From: Actinospica sp035712985
GTDB lineage: Bacteria > Actinomycetota > Actinomycetes > Streptomycetales > Catenulisporaceae
Reading direction: 5' to 3'
DNA length: 12,459 nucleotides
Assembly (NCBI GenBank): GCA_035712985.1
Contig: DASTAE010000219.1
Location: 1 to 12,459 of the forward strand
Of this stretch, positions 1 to 6,589 are shown in pieces (the stretch's first letter is position 1; each line of letters begins with the position of its first letter). Made by a program: the position numbers and the translations under genes. The notes under the pieces are model-generated. The model had not been told where the DNA came from, did no database searches, and saw nothing but the letters and a program-made list of their open reading frames with translations.

Positions 1-65
1 CCTCGAACTCGATGCCCTCGCAGGAGACCACACCGGCGCGGCCGCAGGTCCCCTGACCCGCGTGG

Positions 66-1043
66 CTAGCGGACGCGCCCCCGTGCCTTGAGCGGCACCC
101 CGGGCAGCGGGGGCGCGTCGAGGCGGTCGCCCTCGTAGCCGTGCACCGCGCCGAAGCGCCGATCGGCGGCCTGCCACGCCTCGCGGTAGGCCGCCACCTC
201 CTCGCCGGTGCGGCCGATGAAGTTCCACCACATGACGATCTCCTCCTCGAAGGGCTCGCCGCCGAGGATCATCACCGCTCCCCCGGCGTCGCTGCGCAAC
301 GTCAGTTCGCGGCGGCCGCAGCCGAGGTAGAGCATCGTGCCCGGCTCGATCGGCACGCCGTCCACCTCGACGCGGCCTTCCATCGCCAGCGCCGCGTATT
401 CGAAGTCGAGCACGAGCGGGAGCGCTCCGATCGCGCCGGCCCGCAGGTCCACGTCGAGTCCGACCAGCGGCGAGTACGCGGTGCCCGGCGAGACGGCGCC
501 GTCGAAGCGGCCGAGCATCAGCCGCGCGCGCAGGCCGCCCATCGTGGTGGCGAGCGGCAGCTCGTCGGCGGTGTGGTGCTGGAACGCGGGGGCGGTCTCG
601 CGGGAGGCGTCGGGCAGCGCGATCCACAGCTGCGCGCCGTGCAGCAGCCGCGGGTGCCCGACCGGGGACTGCTCCGCATGGGCGATGCCGTGGCCGGCCG
701 TCATCAGGCCCAGCTCGTACGGCCGGATCGTCGCGACGCTGCCCACGCTGTCCCGGTGCAGCACCTCGCCCTCGTGCAGCCAGCTCAGCGTCTGCAGGCC
801 GGTGTGCGGATGCGGCGCCACCTGCATGCCGGAGCCGTCCGCGATATCGTCGGGACCGTAGTGGTCCACGAAGCACCAGGCGCCCACCATCCTGCGGTGG
901 ATGTTCGGGAGCAATCGCCTGACCTGCGTGCTCTCGCCGAGCTGGACGGTCCGCGCGGTCAGCACCTCGTGCACCGGGGCTGCGGACACGCGCTGCAGCC
1001 CGCCGCGGACGGTGACGACGGGGGCCTGGTCCAGATTGCTCAC
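66..1043 (-). CDS. Pirin family protein (bicupin)
   Basis: This 325-aa protein matches the pirin family: an N-terminal metal-binding cupin and a C-terminal cupin. The pirin metal site is visible as PHPHTGL (His78, His80) and GHGIAHAE (His122, Glu124), matching the two His, His and Glu ligands of human pirin. The C-terminal part includes the typical GGEPFEEEIVMWWNFIGRT stretch. Bacterial pirins are metal-dependent and some have quercetinase activity; others bind metabolic enzymes. The substrate here cannot be read from sequence. The start is GTG at 1043, with AGGAG (complement of 1050-1054) about six bases upstream. It is divergent from the GNAT-pta pair, so the 79-bp gap probably holds both promoters. 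The family call is very secure; the role is unknown. Confidence 0.95.
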   Translation of the reverse strand: MSNLDQAPVVTVRGGLQRVSAAPVHEVLTARTVQLGESTQVRRLLPNIHRRMVGAWCFVDHYGPDDIADGSGMQVAPHPHTGLQTLSWLHEGEVLHRDSVGSVATIRPYELGLMTAGHGIAHAEQSPVGHPRLLHGAQLWIALPDASRETAPAFQHHTADELPLATTMGGLRARLMLGRFDGAVSPGTAYSPLVGLDVDLRAGAIGALPLVLDFEYAALAMEGRVEVDGVPIEPGTMLYLGCGRRELTLRSDAGGAVMILGGEPFEEEIVMWWNFIGRTGEEVAAYREAWQAADRRFGAVHGYEGDRLDAPPLPGVPLKARGRVR

Positions 1044-1084
1044 GACGCTCCTGACGGATCATGGTGTCGGATGCTCCTGTCATG

Positions 1085-1098
1085 ATTGTGGTACACGG
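1085..1098. promoter_or_regulatory. Possible GntR-type operator before GNAT-pta
   Basis: ATTGTGGTAC at 1085-1094 is identical to ten bases of the palindrome at 4388-4401 (with its 5' A at 4387), which lies upstream of the GntR/HutC gene. The right half is degenerate here (ACAC instead of CACAA), so the symmetry is incomplete. The site lies between the divergent pirin and GNAT genes, 25-38 bases before the GNAT ATG. A CATGAT that could be a poor -10 ends at 1086. Assignment to the neighbouring regulator is inference. Confidence 0.4.
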
Positions 1099-1122
1099 AT
1101 CGAACGAGGGCGAGGCGGACTG

Positions 1123-1449
1123 ATGAGCGAACAGGGTGCCGCGGAGACGATCGAGGTCGTCGACCATCCCGATGCCGAGCGGTACGAGGTGAAGGTGGAC
1201 GGCGCGCTCGCGGGCCGCGCGGAGTACGTGCGCGGCCCCGGCCAGATCTCCTTCACGCACACGGAGGTGGATCCGGCCTACGGCGGGCGCGGCCTGGCCG
1301 GGAGGCTGGCGCAGAAGGCGCTGGACGACGCGCAGGCCTCCGGTCTCGAGGTGCTGCCGTTCTGCCCCTTCTTCCGGGACTGGATCTCGAAGCACCCGGA
1401 CTACGCCGCGCTGGTCCCGGCGAACCGGCGCGCCGAGTTCGGGCTCTGA
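1123..1449 (+). CDS. Small GNAT acetyltransferase (CG-type, YidJ-like)
   Basis: This 108-aa protein is the compact, single-domain GNAT type (Acetyltransf_CG). It has a strand-rich N-terminus (YEVKVDGALAGRAEYV), then a beta strand ending in HTEV, then the acetyl-CoA pyrophosphate loop GGRGLAGRL (54-62). A conserved C-terminal block PFCPFFRDWISKHPDY follows, with Cys81. Family members are small predicted N-acetyltransferases with unknown acceptors. The reading frame is open further upstream, but ATG 1123 is chosen because GAGGCGG lies seven bases or so before it and the protein then has the family length. Only three bases separate its stop from the pta start, so the two are almost certainly cotranscribed and probably translationally coupled. 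Pairing with an acetyl-CoA-forming enzyme is suggestive, but no direct link can be read from sequence. Confidence 0.9.
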   Translation: MSEQGAAETIEVVDHPDAERYEVKVDGALAGRAEYVRGPGQISFTHTEVDPAYGGRGLAGRLAQKALDDAQASGLEVLPFCPFFRDWISKHPDYAALVPANRRAEFGL

Positions 1450-1452
1450 TCG

Positions 1453-3576
1453 ATGGCGCGCAGCGTCTACGCGGCCGGGATCGGCCGGGGCGACGGCCGG
1501 CAGGTCGTCGAGCTCGGCCTGATGGAGCTGCTCTCCCGGCGCTCCGACCGGGTCGGGGTGTTCCGGCCCCTGGCGCACGGCTCCACCGACCACCTCGTCG
1601 AGTTGCTGCGCGCGCGGTACCGCGTCCCGCTGGCGCCGGAACTTCTCTACGGCATGGACTACGAGGCCGCGGCGGCGCTGCGCGCGGAGCGCGGCGAGGA
1701 GGAGCTGATCGGCACGCTGCTCGACCGCTTCCACGCGGTCGAGCGGGAGTGCGAGACGGTGCTCGTGCTCGGCACGGACTTCGCCGAGACGAACATCCCG
1801 GACGAGCTGGCGCTGAACGCCCGGCTGGCCAACGAGTTCGGCTCGCTCGTGCTCCCGGTCGTCGGCGGCGCCCGACAGAGCGCTGAGACGGTCGTCGCCG
1901 AGGTGCGCAACGCCGAGCGCGCCTACTCCGCGCTCGGCTGCAACCTGCTCGCGCTGATCGCTAACCGGGTCCCCGCCGAGGAGGCCGGGCGGGTCGCCGC
2001 GCAGTTCGCGGGGTATTCGAACGTCCCGGTGTACGTCGTGCCCGAGGATCCGGCGCTGGCCGCGCCGACCGTCGGCGAGGTGGTGGCCGCGACCGGCGGC
2101 CGGGTGCTGCTCGGGGATGCGGCCGGGCTCGACCGCGACGTGCGCGGATACGTGTTCGGCGGCGCGATGCTGCCGCGCTTCCTCGAGGCGCTGCAGCCCG
2201 GCTCGCTGGTCATCGCGCCGGGCGACCGCGCGGACCTGCTGATCGGCGCGCTGGCCGCGCACTCGGCCGGCGCCCCGGCGATCGCGGGCGTCGTGCTGAC
2301 CATGGGCGAGGAGCCGAACAAGCAGGTGATGGAGCTGGCCGCGCGGCTGGCCCCGGGCACGCCGGTGGTGGTGGTGCCCGAGCTGAGCTTCGCCACCGCG
2401 CAGCGGCTGGCCCCGCTGGAGGGGCGGATCTCGGCGACCGGTCCGCGCAAGGTGGAGAGCGCGCTCGGCCTGTTCGATCTGCACGTGGACGCCGCGGAGC
2501 TGACCGGCCGGATCGAGCTGGAGCGGCCGCAGCGGGTCACGCCGCTGATGTTCGAGCACGAACTGCTGGAGCGGGCCCGCTCCCCGCGGCTGGCCGAGAT
2601 CGTGCTCGCCGAGGGCGCCGAGGAGCGCATCCTGCGCGCCGCCGACCTGTTGCTGCGCCGCAACGTCTGCAATCTGACGCTGCTCGGCGAGGTCGAGTCC
2701 GTCCGCCGCCGGATCGCCGAGCTGGGCCTCAGCATCGACGGGGACGCGGGCACCGGCCGCGCCCGCGCGCGCATCCTCGATCCCGCCGATCCGACCAGCG
2801 GGCTGCGCGAGAAGTTCGCCGCGACCTACGTCGAGCTGCGCAGGCACAAGGGCGTGACGCTGGAGCAGGCCCTCGACTCGGTCCTGGACGTGAACTACTT
2901 CGGCACGCTGATGGTGCATCACGGGCTCGCCGACGGCATGGTCAGCGGCGCGGTGCACTCGACCGCGGCGACGATGCGCCCCGCACTGGAGATCATCAAG
3001 ACGGCGCCCGGCGCCTCGCTGGTGTCCTCGTCCTTCTTCATGTGCCTGCCGGACCACGTGCTCGTCTACGGCGACTGCGCGATCAACCCGGATCCGAACG
3101 CGGAGCAGTTGGCCGACATCGCGATCCAGTGCGCGCGCACGGCCGCGGATTTCGGCGTCCCGCCGCGGGTCGCGATGCTCTCGTACTCGACCGGGACCTC
3201 GGGGCACGGCGTGGACGTGGACAAGGTCAGGCGCGCGGTGGAGCTCGTGCGCGAGACGCGGCCCGACATCCCGGTCGAGGGTCCGATCCAGTACGACGCG
3301 GCCGTCGAGCCCGCGGTCGCCGCGACGAAGCTGCCCGGCTCCCCGGTCGCCGGGCGCGCCACGGTCTTCGTCTTCCCCGACCTGAACACCGGGAACAACA
3401 CCTACAAGGCCGTCCAGCGCACGGCGGGCACCCTGGCGATCGGCCCGGTGCTGCAGGGCCTGCGCAAGCCGATCAACGACCTGTCACGCGGCGCGACGGT
3501 GCCCGACATTGTGACGACCGTGGCGATCACGGCGATCCAGGCGCATCAACTCGCTGCGAACCAGACGGAGAACTAG
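1453..3576 (+). CDS. pta: Phosphate acetyltransferase, long form
   Basis: This 707-aa enzyme interconverts acetyl-CoA plus phosphate with acetyl phosphate plus CoA. It has the three-domain long-Pta layout: an N-terminal BioD-like P-loop fold (about 1-200), a DRTGG-type regulatory domain (about 210-330) and the catalytic PTA_PTB domain from about 367 (FEHELLERA) to the end. Catalytic-domain signatures are NYFGTLMVHHGLADGMVSGA, SFFMCLP, SYSTGTSGHG (577-586) and PDLNTGNNTYK (642-652). The N-terminal GIGRGDGRQ sits where a P-loop GK[ST] would be, so nucleotide binding there is probably lost; actinobacterial Pta proteins share this. ATG 1453 follows the GNAT stop by three bases with no good ribosome site, fitting coupling. 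No acetate kinase gene follows. Its TAG overlaps the TAG of the convergent gntR gene. Confidence 0.97.
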   Translation: MARSVYAAGIGRGDGRQVVELGLMELLSRRSDRVGVFRPLAHGSTDHLVELLRARYRVPLAPELLYGMDYEAAAALRAERGEEELIGTLLDRFHAVERECETVLVLGTDFAETNIPDELALNARLANEFGSLVLPVVGGARQSAETVVAEVRNAERAYSALGCNLLALIANRVPAEEAGRVAAQFAGYSNVPVYVVPEDPALAAPTVGEVVAATGGRVLLGDAAGLDRDVRGYVFGGAMLPRFLEALQPGSLVIAPGDRADLLIGALAAHSAGAPAIAGVVLTMGEEPNKQVMELAARLAPGTPVVVVPELSFATAQRLAPLEGRISATGPRKVESALGLFDLHVDAAELTGRIELERPQRVTPLMFEHELLERARSPRLAEIVLAEGAEERILRAADLLLRRNVCNLTLLGEVESVRRRIAELGLSIDGDAGTGRARARILDPADPTSGLREKFAATYVELRRHKGVTLEQALDSVLDVNYFGTLMVHHGLADGMVSGAVHSTAATMRPALEIIKTAPGASLVSSSFFMCLPDHVLVYGDCAINPDPNAEQLADIAIQCARTAADFGVPPRVAMLSYSTGTSGHGVDVDKVRRAVELVRETRPDIPVEGPIQYDAAVEPAVAATKLPGSPVAGRATVFVFPDLNTGNNTYKAVQRTAGTLAIGPVLQGLRKPINDLSRGATVPDIVTTVAITAIQAHQLAANQTEN

Positions 3577-4313
3577 ATACTGAAGGAGAGGATCTCCATC
3601 TCGCGGTATACGGTCTCGACGTACTCCACGGGGTGGCCTTCGGCGTCCACGCGCAGGGATACGGCCGCGAGCACCGGATCGTCCGCGTCGGTGCCCATCA
3701 GCCGCGCCTCGCGCTCGCTCGCGCGGCGGGCGGTCAGGTGCGTCTGCGCGCCGGAGCCGAACTCGACCCCTGCCTCGGCCAGCGCCGCGACCGTGCCCTG
3801 CATGATCGGCTCGGCGACCAGCAGCGCGGGCACGAGCTCGACGATCCTCGGCGGATGCCAGGACACCGTCAGCGAGATCAGCCGCTTGCGCTGGTAGATC
3901 ACGTACTCGCGGCGGGCGAGCATGACGTCCTGCGGCAACTTGAGCACGTCATACACGTCCTGATGCACATGCTTGACGTGCCAGTCCTCCGTGTCGACCT
4001 CGGGGCCCGCCCAACCCGCGTAGGTGATCTGCGCGCGCTCCATCGGACGCAGCGCGCCGGCGCCGAGCAGCGTGCGCTCGAGCCGTTCCGCGGGGGTCGG
4101 GATCGACTGGAAGGGCGAGACGATCGTGCCGCCCCGATAGGAACGCACCAGGCCACGGGCCTGCAGTTCGCGGATCGCGGCGTGCGCCGTCTTCGCGGAG
4201 ACCTCGTAGCGGGCGGCGAGGTCGCGCACCGAGGGAAGCTTGCTGCCCTGTTCGAGCTCCTGCTGCAGGATCTCCTCAGCCATCAGATCGGCGATGTCAC
4301 GGTACGAGGTCAT
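3573..4313 (-). CDS. GntR/HutC-family regulator with UTRA domain
   Basis: This 246-aa transcription factor has an N-terminal GntR winged helix-turn-helix (about 1-67; LPSVRDLAARYEVSAKTA, then AIRELQARGLV and a wing SYRGGTIV). A UTRA effector domain follows (about 85-238), which marks the HutC subfamily. UTRA ligands are usually small metabolites such as sugar phosphates or urocanate; the ligand here is unknown. ATG 4313 is chosen because AGAAGGA lies about nine bases upstream; the open frame continues further upstream without a good start. The stop overlaps the pta stop in a shared CTAG. Two palindromes at 4388-4401 and 4420-4431 are likely its own operators. The DNA-binding and UTRA assignment is firm. 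Control of pta is inferred from gene position and a related site at 1085-1098. Confidence 0.93.
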   Translation of the reverse strand: MTSYRDIADLMAEEILQQELEQGSKLPSVRDLAARYEVSAKTAHAAIRELQARGLVRSYRGGTIVSPFQSIPTPAERLERTLLGAGALRPMERAQITYAGWAGPEVDTEDWHVKHVHQDVYDVLKLPQDVMLARREYVIYQRKRLISLTVSWHPPRIVELVPALLVAEPIMQGTVAALAEAGVEFGSGAQTHLTARRASEREARLMGTDADDPVLAAVSLRVDAEGHPVEYVETVYREMEILSFSI

Positions 4314-4343
4314 GCGTAGATCCTTCTGCCGCTCTTGCTTCTG

Positions 4344-4349
4344 AGTGTA
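4344..4349 (-). promoter_or_regulatory. Candidate -10 of the gntR gene
   Basis: Read leftward, TACACT fits TAnnnT, the usual actinobacterial -10. It would place transcription start about 25 bases before the gntR ATG, with room for the AGAAGGA ribosome site. The -35 is poor: TTGGCC lies 20 bases upstream and TTGACC is too close. This is a tentative call. Confidence 0.35.
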
Positions 4350-4387
4350 GGTCTCTTCGGTCAAGATTCGGCCAAGACGGACCACCA

Positions 4388-4401
4388 TTGTGGTACCACA
4401 A
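4388..4401. promoter_or_regulatory. Perfect 14-bp palindrome, predicted GntR operator
   Basis: TTGTGGTACCACAA is its own reverse complement. Its core GTGGTACCAC fits the GT-n-AC pattern of GntR-family operators (here GTNNTANNAC). It sits between the gntR gene and the divergent 59-aa ORF, the classic place for autoregulation. A second palindrome with the same GTNNTANNAC core lies at 4420-4431, with centres 31 bp apart (about three helical turns), so two dimers could bind on one face. Confidence 0.65.
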
Positions 4402-4419
4402 CCGAATCGGCGGTACACC

Positions 4420-4431
4420 TGTAGTACTACA
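4420..4431. promoter_or_regulatory. Perfect 12-bp palindrome, second predicted GntR operator
   Basis: TGTAGTACTACA is a perfect palindrome with core GTAGTACTAC, the same GTNNTANNAC spacing as the 4388-4401 site. It lies 33 bases before the start of the rightward 59-aa ORF, where it could cover that promoter. The match to the GntR pattern is visible; the binding protein is inferred from proximity. Confidence 0.55.
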
Positions 4432-4464
4432 CATTCTGCGATCGGACCGCACCGCGGAGGCCTG

Positions 4465-4644
4465 ATGAGCGCAGCCGTATGGAACGAGCCGCACGAGCCG
4501 GAGCCCCGTTGTAGGGACGCGCGCCGGCCCACCGGCGCGTCCCGAGAGAACAGTGTCCTGACATCATCCAGGCTCGCCGTGCCCGCCCCCAGACCGCCCG
4601 CCGACCACGACCCACGGGTCGCCGGGACGACGGTCCGACGGTGA
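4465..4644 (+). CDS. Small hypothetical protein, 59 aa
   Basis: I do not recognise this ORF. It begins at ATG 4465 with a strong GGAGG four bases upstream. It ends at TGA 4642-4644, overlapping the GTG start of the RsbW-like ATPase in a GTGA junction typical of translational coupling. The product is hydrophilic and low in complexity, rich in Arg, Pro, Ser and Ala (ARRPTGASRE, PAPRPPADHD), with one Cys and no membrane segment or motif. It could be a real small protein, possibly a partner of the ATPase, or a translated leader that sets ATPase expression. Strong ribosome site plus stop-start overlap are the only support. Confidence 0.5.
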   Translation: MSAAVWNEPHEPEPRCRDARRPTGASRENSVLTSSRLAVPAPRPPADHDPRVAGTTVRR

Positions 4645-5135
4645 CGATGACGATGCGCATGACGGCTTTACCACCCACACCCCGCTCCTCGTCATCGTCC
4701 GCCGCATCCGAACCCGCCGGCGACGGCGCCGCGCCGGTCTACGACTGGACCGCGCTCGCCCTGCCGGCCTCCCCGCAGGCCGCGGGCCGCTTCCGCCGCC
4801 ACGCCACCAGCGCGACCCGCCGCTGGGGACTGCACGTCGAGTCCGGCGAGACCGTCGAGGCCTGCGTCAGCGAGCTGGTGACCAACGCCATCGTGCACGG
4901 CGTCGGCCGCGATGTGCTGATGATGATGTACTACACCGGAAACAGCGTGCTGACCGAGGTGTTCGGCCACGCCGTCCACGAACCCGCCATCCCCGCGACC
5001 GCCCGCTCGGACCACGCCGAGAGCGGTCGCGGACTGCTGATAGTCGACACTCTCGCGAAGGACTGGGGCAGCGAGCACACCGGGCGCGGCCTGCTGCGCG
5101 TCTGGGCCTCGATAGCGGTGCTCGGCAGCGAGTAA
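4641..5135 (+). CDS. RsbW-like ATP-binding protein (HATPase_c, GHKL)
   Basis: This 164-aa protein (from GTG 4641) resembles the many actinobacterial serine-kinase/anti-sigma-type ATPases. After a Ser/Pro-rich tail (1-30), the HATPase fold starts at WTALALPASPQAAGRFR. The N box is ELVTNAIVHG (Glu78, Asn82, His86). The lid end is SGRGLLIVDTLAKDWG (128-143). Such proteins phosphorylate STAS anti-anti-sigma proteins or bind sigma factors, but no sigma or STAS gene is in this window. The G1 box is odd: the usual acidic D-x-[SG] is replaced by FGHAVHEP (108-115). The start is uncertain, because GTG 4641 is followed by in-frame ATGs at 4647, 4653 and 4659, none with a clear ribosome site; the GTGA overlap favours 4641. 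Confidence 0.85.
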   Translation: MTMTMRMTALPPTPRSSSSSAASEPAGDGAAPVYDWTALALPASPQAAGRFRRHATSATRRWGLHVESGETVEACVSELVTNAIVHGVGRDVLMMMYYTGNSVLTEVFGHAVHEPAIPATARSDHAESGRGLLIVDTLAKDWGSEHTGRGLLRVWASIAVLGSE

Positions 5136-5158
5136 GCGCTCTCAGTCGAGGTCGGCGG
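5136..5158. repeat. 23-bp direct repeat, copy 1
   Basis: These 23 bases (GCGCTCTCAGTCGAGGTC then GGCGG) recur exactly at 5249-5271. This copy begins on the base after the ATPase stop codon and is non-coding. The other copy includes the last codons and stop of the blaI-type gene. The offset is 113 bp. Confidence 0.9.
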
Positions 5159-5248
5159 GCGACGAACTACTGGACGAATCGCGTCGGCAGCCGCGAGCCC
5201 CAGAGTCGCAGCGCCGAACGGGAGACCGAGCCACACCGACCCGGCATC

Positions 5249-5271
5249 GCGCTCTCAGTCGAGGTCGGCGG
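5249..5271. repeat. 23-bp direct repeat, copy 2 (blaI-type gene 3' end)
   Basis: This copy is identical to 5136-5158. Read leftward it encodes the final AADLD and TGA of the BlaI-family protein plus six bases beyond it. It is therefore likely the source and the 5136 copy the duplicate, though direction is inference. Confidence 0.9.
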
Positions 5272-5713
5272 CGGGCTGGTGGACGCGCGCGTCGAGCAGG
5301 CCGCGGAGCAGTTGCTCGTCGTGGTCGCCGAGATCCTCGACGAAGCGGGAGAGCACCGCGCGCCGGTCCGGTGCCGCGTCCAGCATCGCGGCCAGCCGGC
5401 GCGCGGCGAGACCGGCCTCGTCGGCGACCGGCGCGTAGCGGTAGGCGCGGCCCTCGCGCTCCCGGGAGAGCGCGCCCTTGTCGTGCAGCCGGGTCAGGAT
5501 GGTGACGACGGTGGTGTACGCGAGTTCGCCCTCGCCCGCGGCCACACCCCCGGCGCCGGGATCTTGCCCGGCCAGCCGTTCGCGGACCTCGCCGGGGTTC
5601 AGCGGCCCTCCCGCGTCCCAGAGGATCGCGAGCACGGCCGACTCCAGGGTGCCGTGGGCGCGGCGCGTGGCGCGCGCGGTCTCGGCGTCGCGGGCCTTGC
5701 GCAGCGGGGCCAT
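5255..5713 (-). CDS. BlaI/MecI/CopY-family transcriptional repressor
   Basis: This 152-aa protein has the BlaI winged helix: GTLESAVLAILWDAGGPLNPGEVRERL, then YTTVVTILTRLHDKGALSRE (66-85, recognition helix) and the wing REGRAYRYAPV (86-96). A helical dimerisation region follows (about 97-150). BlaI proteins repress target promoters until cleaved by a BlaR1/MecR1 membrane peptidase, or respond otherwise. A Gly/Ala-rich insert (about 51-63) sits in the HTH. Start ATG 5713 has GAGGAG close upstream. It lies 45 bp after the PAP2 gene and is probably its operon partner. Palindromes of BlaI-operator character occur upstream of the operon at 6479-6494 and 6590-6603. No BlaR1-type gene is in the window. 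Confidence 0.93.
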   Translation of the reverse strand: MAPLRKARDAETARATRRAHGTLESAVLAILWDAGGPLNPGEVRERLAGQDPGAGGVAAGEGELAYTTVVTILTRLHDKGALSREREGRAYRYAPVADEAGLAARRLAAMLDAAPDRRAVLSRFVEDLGDHDEQLLRGLLDARVHQPAADLD

Positions 5714-5758
5714 CGCGCTCCTCTTCTCCGGTCGGTCGGCGGGCAGGGTCCGACTATG

Positions 5759-6448
5759 TCAGGGCTGCCGCCCGCTTGTCATCACGGAGTCGGCGCCGCC
5801 GGTCGCGAGCGCGGCGCCCTCCCGCGGGGCGCTGGTGAGCAGCGGGCGCAGCGGCGTGCGCTCGAGCGCGCCGAGCAGCGCGGCGAGCGGCCGGTTCATC
5901 AGGATCCAGCCGGCGACCATGAGCACGGTGCTCAGCACGATGGCGGCGAGCACGTCGTGCGGGTAGTGCTGGCCGAGGTAGACGCGGGAGAAGCCCTCGG
6001 TGAGCGCGAGGACGGCGGCGACGATCCCGAGCCTGCGGCTGAAGATCCACAGTCCGACCGCGAGGGCCACGGCGACGGTGGTGTGGTCGGAGGGGAAGGA
6101 GTAGTCCGTCGGCCCGGGGCAGGCCTGGACCGTGGCGACGTGGATCGCGAGGCAGGGGCGCGACTCCTGGAACACCTGCTTGAGCCCGAGCCCGCAGGCG
6201 ACGCAGACCAGCGTCCCGATCCCGGTCCACAGCACGGCCGTGAGCGCCGCCAGGTCGGCCCGCGCCCGCGCCGACCACCAGGCATAGAGCGCCAACAGCA
6301 CCAGCACTGCGAACACCCCCTCCGTGTAGAGGCTCATCGCGCCGTGCAGCCAGCCGGTGTGCTGCGCGAACGAGGTGACGTCCCGGTACCAGCCGTCGTC
6401 GGCGGTGGTCACGGTGGAGACGGCGGGTGCTGCGAGGGTGAGTGCCAT
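5759..6448 (-). CDS. PAP2-family membrane phosphatase
   Basis: This 229-aa integral membrane protein carries all three PAP2 acid phosphatase motifs: K-x6-RP as KQVFQESRP (Lys90, Arg97, Pro98), PSxH as PSDH (119-122) and SR-x5-H-x3-D as SRVYLGQHYPHD (Ser154, Arg155, His161, Asp165). Hydrophobic spans lie around 42-58, 68-88, 122-138, 140-151 and 166-186. Size and layout fit BcrC/undecaprenyl-diphosphate phosphatases, which recycle the lipid carrier of cell-wall synthesis, but phosphatidate-type phosphatases look similar. ATG 6448 lacks a good ribosome site. It is first in an operon with the BlaI repressor, behind a promoter with BlaI-like operators, so induction by cell-wall stress is plausible (inference). 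Confidence 0.93.
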   Translation of the reverse strand: MALTLAAPAVSTVTTADDGWYRDVTSFAQHTGWLHGAMSLYTEGVFAVLVLLALYAWWSARARADLAALTAVLWTGIGTLVCVACGLGLKQVFQESRPCLAIHVATVQACPGPTDYSFPSDHTTVAVALAVGLWIFSRRLGIVAAVLALTEGFSRVYLGQHYPHDVLAAIVLSTVLMVAGWILMNRPLAALLGALERTPLRPLLTSAPREGAALATGGADSVMTSGRQP

Positions 6449-6478
6449 GGGCGGAGGGCCGTTTCTACTCGCGGAGCA

Positions 6479-6494
6479 TCTACAAACTTGTAGA
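6479..6494. promoter_or_regulatory. Predicted BlaI operator upstream of PAP2-blaI
   Basis: TCTACAAACTTGTAGA has perfect 7-bp arms (TCTACAA/TTGTAGA) around a 2-bp centre and contains the TACA/TGTA halves of BlaI-family operators. It lies just downstream of the predicted leftward transcription start (near 6499), where a bound dimer would block transcription. Extra half sites TCTAC (6464-6468) and GTAGA (6509-6513) flank it almost symmetrically. Confidence 0.7.
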
Positions 6495-6505
6495 AGTCAT
6501 GAGCG

Positions 6506-6535
6506 AGTGTAGACGCTTCGCCCCTGCCGCGTGAA
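6506..6535 (-). promoter_or_regulatory. Predicted promoter of the PAP2-blaI operon
   Basis: Read leftward, TTCACG (6535-6530) and TACACT (6511-6506) are separated by 18 bases and resemble -35 and -10 elements. The -10 overlaps a BlaI-type half site (TCTACA), and the main palindrome is just downstream. The predicted leader is about 50 nt. Confidence 0.5.
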
Positions 6536-6589
6536 CCCGAGCCGTCATCCAGGTGAATGGAACTGTCCAGGCCCCCCGATCGTTAACTA

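Noticed and set aside
1..65. Possible gene ends at the left edge
   Set aside because: Several frames are open, including a leftward one reading CGRAGVVSCEGIEFE, but 65 bases without a recognisable start or motif cannot support a call.
141..1085. Long rightward open frame opposite the pirin gene
   Set aside because: It is rich in Arg, His, Gln and Ala, as expected from reading GC-rich coding DNA in antisense, and the pirin motifs on the other strand are unmistakable.
5279..6493. 404-aa rightward open frame opposite BlaI and PAP2
   Set aside because: It is compositionally biased (Gly, Arg, His, Gln) and opposite two well-supported genes, so it is an antisense shadow.
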